From Streptomyces tauricus (GTDB taxonomy: Bacteria; Actinomycetota; Actinomycetes; Streptomycetales; Streptomycetaceae), in contig NZ_BMVY01000001.1 in the NCBI RefSeq assembly GCF_014650955.1, forward strand, positions 868,001 to 932,000: a stretch of 64,000 nt of DNA, in the 5' to 3' direction. The stretch's first letter is position 1, and every line of letters starts with the position of its first letter. Both the position numbers and the translations under genes were made by a program. Below the pieces are notes generated by a model. That model saw nothing but the letters and a program-made list of their open reading frames with translations, had not been told where the DNA came from and did not search any database. Shown piece after piece: positions 1 through 9,255 of the stretch.

Positions 1-1
1 C

Positions 2-1018
2 GCACCGGGCGCCGACACGCTCGCCGCCCCGACCGTGGACGTGCACGCCCACGTCCTGCTGCCCGAGGTCGAGGCGCTGGTGGCCGGTCTGCCGGGGCTC
101 GACGAGGCCAGGGCGCTGGACGCCCGCCGCAACGGCCCCGACGCCCTCGCGGTGAGCGGACCGATGGTGCGCGAACGCGTCCCCAGGCTGACGGACCCTG
201 CCGTGCGTCTGACGGCCATGGACAGCCAGGGCGTGGACATCCAGCTGGTCAGCCCCTCCCCGTCGCACTACCACTACTGGGCGGACGAGGAGAGTGCCGA
301 GAAGGTGTACCGGCTCGCCAACGAGGCTACGGCGGCGCACTGTTCGGCCGCACCCGACCGGCTGCGCGGCCTCGGGCTCGTACCCCTCCAGCACCCGGAC
401 CACCTCGTGCCCGCTCTCGATCACGCGCTGGGGCTGGGCCTGGCCGGGGTGGAGATATCCAGCCACGCTCCCGGGCGGGAGCTGTCCGATCCGGCGTACG
501 AGCCCTTCTGGGGCCGGGCGGCGGAGACCGGCGCGGTCGTCTTCCTGCATCCCTTCGGGTGCACGCTCGACGAGCGCCTGGACCGGTGGTACCTGTCCAA
601 CACCGTCGGCCAGCCCACCGAGAACGCCGTTGCGCTCTCCCACCTGATCTTCTCCGGCGTACTGGACCGCCACCCCGCACTGAAGGTGCTCGCGGCCCAC
701 GGCGGCGGCTACCTGCCCACCCACGTCGGCCGCTCCGACCACGCCTGGGCCACCCGCTCCGACGCCGGCGCCGGCTGCGCGCAGCCACCGAGCAGCTATC
801 TGCGGCGGCTGTACTTCGACTCGCTGGTCCACGACCCGTACGCCCTGCGGGAGTTGGTGCGCGTCGCCGGGGCGGACCGGGTCCTGCTGGGCTCCGACTT
901 CCCCTTCGACATGGGCACCGAGGACCCGATGGCCGCTCTGCGTGCCGCCCGCTTGTCCGACGCCGACTTCCACGCCGTACGGGGCGGCAACGCCACCGCC
1001 CTCCTCCGGAAGGACTGA
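2..1018 (+). CDS. Amidohydrolase family protein (ACMSD-like), 5' end outside window
   Basis: This is a TIM-barrel amidohydrolase of the 2-amino-3-carboxymuconate-semialdehyde decarboxylase group, which decarboxylates or hydrolyses ring-cleavage products. The frame is open from base 2, so the true start is probably upstream; the first start-like codon inside is GTG at 35. Metal-ligand motifs are visible: VDVHAHV near the start, HLIFSGVLDRHP and AAHGGG in the middle, and LLGSDFPFD near the C-terminus. It stops 3 nt before an extradiol dioxygenase and is followed by a fumarylacetoacetase-like gene, so the three look like one aromatic-degradation operon. The substrate cannot be read from the sequence. 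Confidence 0.85.
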   Translation, partial: APGADTLAAPTVDVHAHVLLPEVEALVAGLPGLDEARALDARRNGPDALAVSGPMVRERVPRLTDPAVRLTAMDSQGVDIQLVSPSPSHYHYWADEESAEKVYRLANEATAAHCSAAPDRLRGLGLVPLQHPDHLVPALDHALGLGLAGVEISSHAPGRELSDPAYEPFWGRAAETGAVVFLHPFGCTLDERLDRWYLSNTVGQPTENAVALSHLIFSGVLDRHPALKVLAAHGGGYLPTHVGRSDHAWATRSDAGAGCAQPPSSYLRRLYFDSLVHDPYALRELVRVAGADRVLLGSDFPFDMGTEDPMAALRAARLSDADFHAVRGGNATALLRKD

Positions 1019-1021
1019 CAC

Positions 1022-1960
1022 ATGAACGCACGACTGCTCACACACCTGCGGCACGTCGACCTCGCCGTGCCCGACTACGACAAGCAGCTCGACTTCTACT
1101 CCGGTGTCTGGGGCCTGACCACGGTCGCCGAGGACTCCGGTATCTCCTTCCTGGCCGCCGAGGGCTCCCCGGAGCAGTACGTCGTACGGCTGCGCAAGGC
1201 CGAGGAGAAGCGCCTCGACCTGGTCTCCTACGGGGCCGCGAGCCCGGCGGACGTCGACACCCTCGCCGAGCAACTCCTCTCCGGTGACGTGCAGTTGATA
1301 ACCCGACCGGGCAAGGTCGACACCCCCGGCGGCGGTTACGGCTTCCGCTTCTTCGACGTCGACGGCCGCACCGTCGAGGTCTCCGCGGACGTGGAGGTGC
1401 GCCGCCACCGCCGTATCGAGGAGAAGGAGGCCATCCCCGTCAAGCTGTCGCACGTGGTCCTCAACTCCCCCGACCTCGACCGCACCCGGGAGTGGTACGA
1501 GCGCCACTTGGGCTTCCGGCTCTCGGACACGCTCAGTTCGCCGCACATGGGCGAGGTCATGCACTTCATGCGGATCAGCAACCAGCACCACTCCATGGCC
1601 CTGGCCAAGGGCCCGCACACCGCCCTGCACCACGTCTCCTTCGAGATGCGCGGCATCGACGAGTACATGCGCGGCTCGGGCCGTGTCATGCGGGCGGGCT
1701 TCCAGAAGATCTGGGGTCCGGGCAGGCACATGGCGGGCGACAACACCTTCACCTACTTCCTCGACCCGCACGGCAACACGGTCGAGTACACGACGGAGTT
1801 GGAGGTGCTGGACGAGGACACCTGGCATCCGCACGTCTACGACTTCTCGCGTCCCGAGGTGACCGACCAGTGGGGTACGGCCAACCCCATGAACGAGTTC
1901 GTCGCCAAGGAGTCCTTCAACGACCCCGACCGCGGTGTGTTCATCGCCCCGCCGGTCTGA
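1022..1960 (+). CDS. Extradiol ring-cleavage dioxygenase (VOC superfamily)
   Basis: A 312-residue two-domain vicinal-oxygen-chelate protein of the catechol 2,3-dioxygenase / dihydroxybiphenyl dioxygenase type. The first VOC repeat covers about residues 7-122 and the second 142-270. The likely Fe(II) ligands are H144 (SHVVLNSPD), H204 (ALHHVSFEM) and E255 (GNTVEYTTE), all in the second domain as in active extradiol enzymes. It would open a catecholic ring meta to the hydroxyls. It lies 3 nt after the amidohydrolase and 10 nt before the FAH-family gene, consistent with a meta-cleavage operon. Confidence 0.9.
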   Translation: MNARLLTHLRHVDLAVPDYDKQLDFYSGVWGLTTVAEDSGISFLAAEGSPEQYVVRLRKAEEKRLDLVSYGAASPADVDTLAEQLLSGDVQLITRPGKVDTPGGGYGFRFFDVDGRTVEVSADVEVRRHRRIEEKEAIPVKLSHVVLNSPDLDRTREWYERHLGFRLSDTLSSPHMGEVMHFMRISNQHHSMALAKGPHTALHHVSFEMRGIDEYMRGSGRVMRAGFQKIWGPGRHMAGDNTFTYFLDPHGNTVEYTTELEVLDEDTWHPHVYDFSRPEVTDQWGTANPMNEFVAKESFNDPDRGVFIAPPV

Positions 1961-1970
1961 GGAGCCCGCC

Positions 1971-3005
1971 ATGCGTTTCGCCACGTACAGGACCTCTGAG
2001 CAGCGACACCGCGGTCGCGCGGCCGTCGTGGCGGAGGACGGGGCCCTCCATCCACTGCCCGGTGTCACCTCGCTGACCGCGCTGCTCGCGGAGACCGGCG
2101 GCCTGTCCGGGCTGCTCGACGCCGGAGCGGCGGCCCTCGGCCTCCCGCCCGGCCCCCATGTCTCCGAGGTGCGGCTGCTTTCTCCCCTCCGGCCCGCGTC
2201 CGTAAGGGACTTCGTCACCTTCGAGGAGCACGTCGAAGGTGTGCGCCGCTCGGTCGACGGCGCCTCGGGCGTCCCCGAGCAGTGGTACGCGGCGCCGACG
2301 TTCTACTTCACCAACCCCCATGCGGTGTACGGCCCCGGCGACGACGTGCCCGTGCCGCCCGGGTCGGCCGCCCTGGACTTCGAGCTCGAAGTGGGCGCCG
2401 TCATCGGGCGGGAGGGCCGGGACCTCACACCCGAGCAGGCCCGCGACCACATCGTGGGTTACACCGTCTTCAACGACTGGTCCGCCCGGGACCTCCAGTC
2501 GGCGGAGATGCGGGTCGGGCTCGGACCGTGCAAGGGCAAGGACACGGCGACCACCCTCGGCCCGTACCTCGTCACCGCCGACGAGCTGGAGCGGTACCGG
2601 GACGCCGAGGGCTTCCTGCGGCTTGCCCTGACCGCCGAGATCAACGGCACGGTGGTGGGCGAGGACCTGCTGTCCCACATGAGCTGGACCTTCGAGGAGA
2701 TGACCGCGTACGCCTCCCGCGGCACCCGGGTCGTACCGGGTGACGTCCTCGGTTCCGGGACCTGTGGCAACGGCGGCTGCCTCGCCGAACTGTGGGGCCG
2801 GCGCGGCACACAGGACCCGCCGCCGCTGAAGCCCGGGGACACGGTCACCCTCACCGTCGAGGGCGTCGGCATGCTCAGCAACACGGTCGTCCCGGGCGCC
2901 GAGCCCGTACCCCTGCCGGCCGCTCGCCGACGCGGTCGGGAGCGGCCGGGGACGGTGGCGGTCACGCCGGTCGGTGGGAGAGACGCTTCGCCAGCAGGGG
3001 AATGA
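1971..3005 (+). CDS. Fumarylacetoacetate hydrolase family protein
   Basis: A 344-residue FAH-family enzyme; relatives hydrolyse C-C bonds in acylpyruvates or isomerise and decarboxylate ring-cleavage products. The fold core is recognisable through LDFELEVGAVIG, FNDWSARDLQ, GPCKGKD and VLGSGTCGNGGC, with the acidic metal ligands in the ELEV region. The ATG at 1971 is chosen because GAGGAG precedes it. The last ~25 residues are Arg-rich and extend past the usual family end, overlapping the convergent DUF6069 gene by 44 bp, so the tail may not be conserved. It acts downstream of the dioxygenase. Confidence 0.88.
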   Translation: MRFATYRTSEQRHRGRAAVVAEDGALHPLPGVTSLTALLAETGGLSGLLDAGAAALGLPPGPHVSEVRLLSPLRPASVRDFVTFEEHVEGVRRSVDGASGVPEQWYAAPTFYFTNPHAVYGPGDDVPVPPGSAALDFELEVGAVIGREGRDLTPEQARDHIVGYTVFNDWSARDLQSAEMRVGLGPCKGKDTATTLGPYLVTADELERYRDAEGFLRLALTAEINGTVVGEDLLSHMSWTFEEMTAYASRGTRVVPGDVLGSGTCGNGGCLAELWGRRGTQDPPPLKPGDTVTLTVEGVGMLSNTVVPGAEPVPLPAARRRGRERPGTVAVTPVGGRDASPAGE

Positions 3006-3411
3006 TCACGGCGGCGGCCACCACATGCGACACGGCGAGGACGACCTGCGTGGACGTGGCGGTGTGCGGGGCGACGGCGGGGCCCACGAGGGACAGCGCG
3101 GTCAGCGCGACGGTCGTCACCACGAACGTGCGGGCGGGCCGCTCGGCCCAGCGGGCGAGGGCCATGGCGAGGACGACCCCGACGACCGCCCAGAACAGCA
3201 CGCCCCCGGCGAAGCCACCCACCGGGATCTCGGCGGCCTCGGTGGCCCCCGGACCGGCCGCGTCCATGGGGACGCCGAAGCCCCGTGCGGCGAGCGCGAA
3301 GGCCTCGGTCACGACGGCGCCCGCGAGGACCGCCACGACTCCGACCTGCCACACGGGGCGCGTGGTGAGGGACCGTGCGGTGGTCTGGCTCTGAGATGTG
3401 ATCGCGCTCAT
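2962..3411 (-). CDS. DUF6069-like four-helix membrane protein
   Basis: A 149-residue integral membrane protein with four hydrophobic segments, at about residues 21-43, 65-88, 95-115 and 122-142. The spacing and the phrase FGVPMDAAGP...AEIPVGGFAGGVLFWAVVG match the actinobacterial family annotated DUF6069 (identified from memory). No catalytic motif is visible and the function is unknown. It converges on and overlaps the end of the FAH-family gene. Confidence 0.8.
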   Translation of the reverse strand: MSAITSQSQTTARSLTTRPVWQVGVVAVLAGAVVTEAFALAARGFGVPMDAAGPGATEAAEIPVGGFAGGVLFWAVVGVVLAMALARWAERPARTFVVTTVALTALSLVGPAVAPHTATSTQVVLAVSHVVAAAVIIPLLAKRLSHRPA

Positions 3412-3475
3412 GTCAGGTTCTCCTGTCGGTCGTTCACGGTGGTCAGTCGTTCATCGCTGCTTGCCTTTCACAGAG

Positions 3476-4153
3476 TCAGACTGGGACGGAGCCGAGAACT
3501 GAGCGGTCGTCGCGCGGACGATTTCCCCCGCCACCCCACCCCTCCACGCCGGTGCGGATCGCACCGGGCTCCTCGAAGTACGCGGCGCTCTCCGTGTCCG
3601 CGGGGTAGTACGACTCGATCGCGACCTCGTCCAGTGTGATGTCCATGGGGGTACCGAACGTGGTGATGGCCGAGAACAGCCGCACCTCTCGTCCGTGGAG
3701 ACGCAGGATCATCGGGATCACCACATCGGATGCGACCGGTCGGCTCGACGCGTCCTCGGAGTGTGGGTCCAGCAGTTCCTCGTAGAGCGCCGTGAGTTCG
3801 GCGTCGGGAGCGATGGCGAGCTGACGCGTGATGCGGGAGCGGAACACGGCACGCACGTCGGTCAGGTTGACGACCAGAGGAGCGAACCCGCCCGGGTCCA
3901 GTCCCAGCCGCACCAAGTTGACCGGCGGCCGTAGCAGCTCGGTGTCGACGTCCGCGAGGAACGGCTCGGCCGCGCGATTGGCCATCACGATGTTCCACCG
4001 GCGGTCGAAGGCCGGCGCCGGGTACGGCTCATGCGCGCGGAGCACCCTCTCGACCGCGTCCCGGGCCGCCGACAGCGCGTCGTCGTCGAGCGGCCGCTCG
4101 GCGTACCGGGGTGCGAAGCCGGCCGCGAGCAGTAGCCGGTTGCCATCACGCGA
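3476..4153 (-). pseudogene. Truncated MmyB-type XRE regulator (HTH missing)
   Basis: The C-terminal ~225 residues of a helix-turn-helix regulator with an MmyB-like ligand-binding domain. It begins abruptly at RLLLAAGFAPRYAE, the point where the MmyB domain starts in family members, and runs through DRRWNIVMANRAA, NLVRLGLDPGG and LYEELLDPH to EEPGAIRTGVEGW. The N-terminal DNA-binding domain (about 60-70 residues) is absent. Upstream on this strand is only the antisense of a SnoaL-like gene fragment. An open frame continues to 4621 but its sequence is not HTH-like. I read it as the remnant left by a deletion. The intact regulator at 50125-51042 is a useful comparison. Confidence 0.75.
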
Positions 4154-4162
4154 CAACTCCCC

Positions 4163-4297
4163 GGTGCCGGGCCGGAGATCGTGGTCGTCGACATCTGGCG
4201 GATCGATAAGGGGCTGATCGCCGAAGGGTGGGAGATCATCGAGCCGGTGGCTCAGGCGGCCGCCAATCCGGTGTGGTGGGAGCCCGCTGAGCGCTGA
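4163..4297 (+). pseudogene. 3' fragment of a SnoaL/NTF2-like gene
   Basis: The + strand reads GAGPEIVVVDIWRIDKGLI, then AEGWEIIEPV and NPVWWEPAER before a stop at 4295. This matches the C-terminal ~40 residues of nuclear-transport-factor-2 / SnoaL-like proteins (pattern VVDIxRxxxGKIxEHWDVIQPV). No start codon or N-terminal half exists: upstream lies the truncated MmyB gene on the opposite strand. In Streptomyces such regulators often sit divergent from a small metabolic gene, so the two fragments probably flanked a shared promoter that was deleted. The fragment is too short for automatic gene callers. Confidence 0.65.
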
Positions 4298-4364
4298 CCC
4301 GGCGACGCGCCGCGAGTCCCCCACACCCCCACCACTGACGCCACCGCGTAGAAGGAGAACCGGC

Positions 4365-6158
4365 TCAGGTCCCGGTGGCCTGGGCCGCCGCCCGGCCCGC
4401 CGCGCGGCCCGAGAAGAGGCAGCCGCCGAGGAACGTGCCCTCCAGGGACCGGTATCCGTGGACACCGCCGCCTCCGAACCCGGAGACCTCCCCGGCCGCG
4501 TACAGGCCGGGCACCGGCGTGCCGGTCGCGTCCAGGACCCGGCCGGAGAGGTCGGTCTGGAGGCCACCGAGGGTCTTGCGGGTGAGGATGTTGAGGCGAA
4601 CGGCGATGAGGGGCCCGGCACTCGAGTCCATGATCTTGTGCGCCGCCGCCGTGCGGCTGATGCTGTCCCCGGGATAGGCGAGGGCGTTGCGGATGCCCAT
4701 GACCTGGAGGTCCTTGGTGTACGGGTTGTCCATCTCCCGGTCGCGCGCCTCGATCTGGCGTTGCAGGTCGGCCAGGTCGATCAGGCCGTCGCCGGTCAGT
4801 TTGTTCATGCCCCGGACGAGTTCGGACAGGGTCGTGGCGACGATGAAGTCCACGCCGTTCTTCTTGAACTTCTCGATCGGCTCGGGCGTCTGCCAGATGC
4901 GCGAGAGCAGCTTCCAGACGTTCTTCTCGGTCAGGTCCGGGTTCTGCTCGGAGCCGGAGAGCGCGAACTCCTTGGCGAGGATCTTCTGGGTGGTGACGAA
5001 CCACGAGTAGTCGTACCCGGAAGCCGTGATCGATTTCAGGGTGTGGAGGGTGTCGTAGCCGGGCATGTCGGGCGCGTTGAAGCGTTTGCCCTTGGCGTCG
5101 AACCACATGGACGACGGGCCCGGCAGGATGCGGATGCCGTGCCCCGGCCAGATGGGGTCGTAGTTCCTGAGGCCCTCGGTGTAGTGCCACATGCGGTCGG
5201 GGTTGACGATCCGGCCGCCCGCCTTCTCGGTGATCGCGAGCATCCGGCCGTCCACATGGGCCGGAATGCCGGTGATCATGGTCTTGGGCGGGGTGCCGAG
5301 CCGGGCCGGCCAGTTCTGCCGTACGAGGTCGTGGTTGGCGCCGATGCCGCCCGAGGTGACGACGACGACCGGGGCGCGCAGCTCGAACTCCCCGACGACC
5401 GTGCGGGAACTGGGCTTGCCCCGGGCGGCGTCGCTCGGCTCCAGCACGGCACCCCGGACCCCGGTGACGGCTCCGTTGGTCGTCACGAGCCCGTCGACGC
5501 GGTGCCGGAACTTGAAGGTGACCTTCCCGTCCGCGACCGCCGCCCGCACCTTCTTCTCGAACGGTTCGACGACCGCGGGTCCCGTGCCCCAGGTGACATG
5601 GAAGCGCGGCACCGAGTTGCCGTGTCCGTCCGCGAGGCCGCCGCCGCGCTCCGCCCAGCCGACGATCGGGAACCACTGCACGCCGAGGCCCGCGAGCCAG
5701 GAACGCTTCTCCCCGGAGGCGAAGTCCACGTACGCCTCGGCCCACTTGTAGGCCCAGTGGTCCTGGCCGGCCTTGTCCGTGATGCCGCGGTCGAAGCCCG
5801 CCGTGCCCAGCCAGTCCTGCCAGGCCAGTTCCTGGGAGTCCTTGATGCCCATCAGTCGCTGCTCGTCGGAGTCGACGAGGAACAGACCGCCGAAGGACCA
5901 GAACGCCTGACCGCCGAGGTTCGTCGCCGGTTCCTGGTCGAGAAGCAGTACCTTGCGGCCCGCCGCGGCCAGTTCCGCCGTGGCGACCAGGCCGGCCAGC
6001 CCGCCGCCGACGACGATCGCGTCCGCGTCCGAGGCGGCGGCCGAGGCGGCGAAGGCGGGGGCCGTCGCCTGGGCGAGAGCGGTGGCGGCGAGCGCGCCGC
6101 CCGCCGCCGTCAGGGCGCGGCGCCGGGTGATCGCGGCCAGGGCTGGGGAGTTCTCCAT
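4365..6158 (-). CDS. Secreted FAD-binding dehydrogenase (KstD/fumarate-reductase-like)
   Basis: A 597-residue flavoprotein of the FAD_binding_2 family that includes 3-ketosteroid dehydrogenases and fumarate reductase. The N-terminus carries a twin-arginine signal (ITRRRALTAAGGALAATALA), so it is exported folded. The dinucleotide-binding motif VVGGGLAGLVATAELAAAG follows, then LGGQAFWSFGG; the C-terminus has the second FAD motif GLYAAGEVSGFGGGGVHGY. The start at 6158 (MENSPAL) is preferred over an upstream in-frame ATG at 6221 because GGAAGG lies 6 nt before it. It is divergent from a PucR-type regulator. Substrate unknown. Confidence 0.85.
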   Translation of the reverse strand: MENSPALAAITRRRALTAAGGALAATALAQATAPAFAASAAASDADAIVVGGGLAGLVATAELAAAGRKVLLLDQEPATNLGGQAFWSFGGLFLVDSDEQRLMGIKDSQELAWQDWLGTAGFDRGITDKAGQDHWAYKWAEAYVDFASGEKRSWLAGLGVQWFPIVGWAERGGGLADGHGNSVPRFHVTWGTGPAVVEPFEKKVRAAVADGKVTFKFRHRVDGLVTTNGAVTGVRGAVLEPSDAARGKPSSRTVVGEFELRAPVVVVTSGGIGANHDLVRQNWPARLGTPPKTMITGIPAHVDGRMLAITEKAGGRIVNPDRMWHYTEGLRNYDPIWPGHGIRILPGPSSMWFDAKGKRFNAPDMPGYDTLHTLKSITASGYDYSWFVTTQKILAKEFALSGSEQNPDLTEKNVWKLLSRIWQTPEPIEKFKKNGVDFIVATTLSELVRGMNKLTGDGLIDLADLQRQIEARDREMDNPYTKDLQVMGIRNALAYPGDSISRTAAAHKIMDSSAGPLIAVRLNILTRKTLGGLQTDLSGRVLDATGTPVPGLYAAGEVSGFGGGGVHGYRSLEGTFLGGCLFSGRAAGRAAAQATGT

Positions 6159-6365
6159 GGACTGCCTTCCGGAGGAGACGGAGGAACTGCGGGGGGTGGG
6201 GGGCGAGGGGACGTGGGACACCGGGGATGTTCTTGGGACGACTGCACTGTTACCGTCGGTAGCGCACAGGGAATCAGGTCGTCACATCAATGTGGTAGTG
6301 GCCGGACACCAACGTGCGGACGGCTTCGTTGTGTCCCGGCGACAGCGCGGACGGAGAATCGACTC

Positions 6366-7538
6366 ATGGCTGTCGTCCACGAGCGCGAACCGGTCACCGA
6401 GATCCTGCGGACGATGGCCGTCGACGACGACGTGTGCGGCGAACTTGTCCGCGCGGCCCGGGCCCACTCCCCCGAGGTCGCCCGGCTCACCGAGGCGGAG
6501 AGCCGCTCCCACGTCACGGCCATGATCCGCGCCGCCGGCGAGTGGTTCGCCACCTTCGGCGGGGTCGAGCAACAGGACTTCACCGCCGCCCTGTTACTGG
6601 GAGCCGACCGGGCGGGCCAGGGCGTCGCGATGACCGCGGTGCTGCGCGGAGTCCAGGCCGGACTGGGCCGCGCGCTGGAGATCACCGTCGAGCGCTGTCG
6701 GGCGGCGGGGGTCCCGGACGGCACACTGCTCGGCGTCGTCCTGCGTCTCCACGAGTACGGCGCCGCGATCGAACGTCATGTGATCAACGGCTACCGGGCC
6801 GCCGAGCGGGCCACCCCGCACGAGAGCGCCGAGGTCCGCACGAACGTACTGCGCAGACTGCTGGTCGGCGGAGTCGTGCCGTCGCCCCTGGAGATGGCGG
6901 GAGCCGGAATGCAGCCGGGCGGCGGCCCGCACCACTGTGTCGTCGCGGACGCCGGCGGCCCCGCGGCCGAACGCCTCCTCACGGACCGGCTCTCCGGACT
7001 GGGCGCGGTCTCGGGCCTGATAGAGGGACGGCCGGCAGGCCTGTGCCGACGGATGCCCGGGATCGAAGAGATGGGCGCGTCGGCTCTGGTCGTGGTCTCA
7101 CCGGCCGCTCCGCTGGAGGAGATCCGCCCGCTGTACCGGCTCTGCGTCCGGGCCGTGGACATCGGTGTACGCCAGGGCCGACAGGGCCTGTACGAGCTGA
7201 CCGACTTCGCCGCCGAGATCGCCCTCGCCGACCAGCCCCTCCTGGGCTCGCACCTGAGCGCCCGGCTGCTCGGCGCCCTCGACGAGTCGGACGCCTTCCA
7301 CCGCCAACTGGCGGTCACCGCACTGACGTTCCTCGACAACGGCCGGCGTCTCGACCAGAGTGCGACGGCCCTGTTCACCCACCCCAACACCGTCCGGTAC
7401 CGGCTCGGCCGCCTCCAGCAGATCACCGGGCACCCGCTGACCGACCTCGCGTCCGGGCCCCTCGCCGAACCACTGAGCACCCTGCACTGGTGGTGGGCCC
7501 TGACCACCTGGCTCCGGCAGGACCCGGAGCCGCTGTAG
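6366..7538 (+). CDS. PucR-type helix-turn-helix regulator with a TTA codon
   Basis: A 390-residue regulator with an N-terminal all-helical domain, a central GGDEF-like PucR domain and a C-terminal HTH_30 (ATALFTHPNTVRYRLGRLQQ). These proteins usually activate an adjacent catabolic gene in response to its substrate. It is divergent from the secreted flavin dehydrogenase, whose expression it probably controls. Codon 77 (6594-6596) is TTA, the leucine codon read by bldA tRNA and very rare in Streptomyces, so its translation may be delayed until differentiation. The start ATG has GGAG 9 nt upstream. Confidence 0.85.
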   Translation: MAVVHEREPVTEILRTMAVDDDVCGELVRAARAHSPEVARLTEAESRSHVTAMIRAAGEWFATFGGVEQQDFTAALLLGADRAGQGVAMTAVLRGVQAGLGRALEITVERCRAAGVPDGTLLGVVLRLHEYGAAIERHVINGYRAAERATPHESAEVRTNVLRRLLVGGVVPSPLEMAGAGMQPGGGPHHCVVADAGGPAAERLLTDRLSGLGAVSGLIEGRPAGLCRRMPGIEEMGASALVVVSPAAPLEEIRPLYRLCVRAVDIGVRQGRQGLYELTDFAAEIALADQPLLGSHLSARLLGALDESDAFHRQLAVTALTFLDNGRRLDQSATALFTHPNTVRYRLGRLQQITGHPLTDLASGPLAEPLSTLHWWWALTTWLRQDPEPL

Positions 7539-7577
7539 CGGTCACAGCGGCTCCGCACCCGTGGCCCCGCCCCGTAC

Positions 7578-9212
7578 TCAGGTGCCGAGCTCGGGCCTGC
7601 GGTCCCCCTTGCGGTCGCGGCGGGCCAGCACACGCTGGGCGCGGGCCAGGCCGTTCGGGATGTTCCTGCGCAGCGCGGCGCGGGCGGCGTTGGAGCCGGG
7701 GGCCCCGTGCACACCGCCTCCCGGATGCGCGGAGGCCGACGCCAGGTAGAGGCCCTTCACCGGTGTCTCCGGGCGCCCGGTGCCGGGGACGGGCCGGAAC
7801 ACGAGCTGCTGGTGCAGGGCCGTGGTCCCGCCGTTGATGGCGCCCCCGTGCAGATTGGCGTTGAGTGCCTGGAGGGTGGGCGGTGCCAGCACGCGCCGGG
7901 ACCGGATCAGGGAACGGAACCCGGGCGCGAAGCGCTCGACCTGCCGCTCGACCCGGTCGGCCATCAGCTCCTGCTCCTTCGTGTCCCAGCTCCCGGTCAG
8001 TCCGTCGTCACCCGCGTCGCCCTTGATGTGGTGCGGGACATGGGTGTACGCCCAGGCCGACTCGGTGCCCTCGGGCGACCGGGTGGGGTCGGCGGTCGTC
8101 ATCTGCCCGAACAGCGCGAACGGCCGGTCCGGTACCTGCCCCATGGCGACCTGTGCCGCGAACCGGGTCAGCTCGTCGACGCCGTCCGCCAGATGCACGG
8201 TGCCCGCGCCCGCGGCCTCGGGAGCCTGCCACGGCACGGAACCGTCGAGGGCCCAGTCGACCTTGAAGGTGGCGAAGTCCCACTGGAACCGGCGCAGATC
8301 GGCCAGCACCTGCGGGGGCAGGTCGGCGCTGTCCACCAGTTCGCCGTACAGGGCCGGCGCGGACACGTCCGCGAGTACGGCCCGGCCGGCGGACACCGTC
8401 TCGCCGCCGGCCGTGCGCACCGCCACGGCCCTGCCCTCCCGGACGACGACCCGGCTCACGCGCTCCCCGCACCGGAGCACCCCGCCGCGCTCCTTCAGCC
8501 GCCGGGTCAGCGCCCCGATGAGGGCGCCCGACCCTCCTACGGGCACGGGAAACCCGTACGTCTGGCCCAGCATCGACATCAGCCAGCCGAAGCCGCCGCT
8601 TCCCGCGGCCTCGGGGGCGAGGTCGGCGTGCAGCGCGTTTCCCGCCAGCAGCAGTCTGCCGCCCTCACCCCGGAACTCCTCCTCGCCGAGACGCCGTACC
8701 GGCAGCACCATCGACCGGGCCATACGCAGCCCGCCCGCGGTCCGCAGCCGCAGGGCCAGGCGGGCGCCCGAGCGCACCGGCGGGAAGGGTGTGAACAGCG
8801 CTTCCAGCAGGTCGGGGCGGAGCCGGTCCCAGATCCGGTGCAGCTCGCGCCAGGCGTCGCCGTCACCGTCGGCGAAGACGTCCAGTGACGCGGCGGTGTC
8901 GTCGACGTCGCGTCCCAGCACGGCGCACCGGCCGTCGGACAGCGGATGGGCCAGTACGCGTGGCGCATGGCTCCAGTGCAGCCCGTACCGCTCCAGGTGG
9001 AGTCCGGAGAGGACCGGCGAGGCCGCGGCGAGGGGGTAGAACGAGCTGAAGAGGTCGCTCGTGAAGTCCGGGTCGACCCCGTGGTCGTGCCGGACCGCGC
9101 CCCCGGGCTCCTCCTGCTCCTCCAGGACTTCGACGCTCCAGCCCTCGTCGGCCAGCAGATTGGCGGCGACGAGCCCGTTGGGACCCGCCCCGATGACTAC
9201 CGCGTCCGGCAT
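7578..9212 (-). CDS. CrtI/phytoene-desaturase-like NAD(P)/FAD-dependent oxidoreductase
   Basis: A 544-residue flavoprotein of the carotenoid desaturase/isomerase superfamily. VIGAGPNGLVAANLLADEG at residues 6-24 is the FAD-binding Rossmann motif. GGSGALIGALTRRL is the typical substrate-domain motif, and GLYLASASAHPGGGVHGAPG near the C-terminus is the second FAD contact. There is no signal peptide. It is the last gene of a run with an SRPBCC and an SDR gene on the same strand. No phytoene synthase is nearby, so a carotenoid substrate is not established. Confidence 0.85.
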   Translation of the reverse strand: MPDAVVIGAGPNGLVAANLLADEGWSVEVLEEQEEPGGAVRHDHGVDPDFTSDLFSSFYPLAAASPVLSGLHLERYGLHWSHAPRVLAHPLSDGRCAVLGRDVDDTAASLDVFADGDGDAWRELHRIWDRLRPDLLEALFTPFPPVRSGARLALRLRTAGGLRMARSMVLPVRRLGEEEFRGEGGRLLLAGNALHADLAPEAAGSGGFGWLMSMLGQTYGFPVPVGGSGALIGALTRRLKERGGVLRCGERVSRVVVREGRAVAVRTAGGETVSAGRAVLADVSAPALYGELVDSADLPPQVLADLRRFQWDFATFKVDWALDGSVPWQAPEAAGAGTVHLADGVDELTRFAAQVAMGQVPDRPFALFGQMTTADPTRSPEGTESAWAYTHVPHHIKGDAGDDGLTGSWDTKEQELMADRVERQVERFAPGFRSLIRSRRVLAPPTLQALNANLHGGAINGGTTALHQQLVFRPVPGTGRPETPVKGLYLASASAHPGGGVHGAPGSNAARAALRRNIPNGLARAQRVLARRDRKGDRRPELGT

Positions 9213-9255
9213 GGCCGCCTCCCGTCCCGCCGCAGTACCGCACGGACGACGCCGG

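Noticed and set aside
4458..6365. Long + strand open frame running antisense to the flavin dehydrogenase and into the PucR gene
   Set aside because: It is an artefact of high GC third-position bias. The dehydrogenase on the other strand has clear motifs, and the regulator has its own ATG and ribosome site at 6366.
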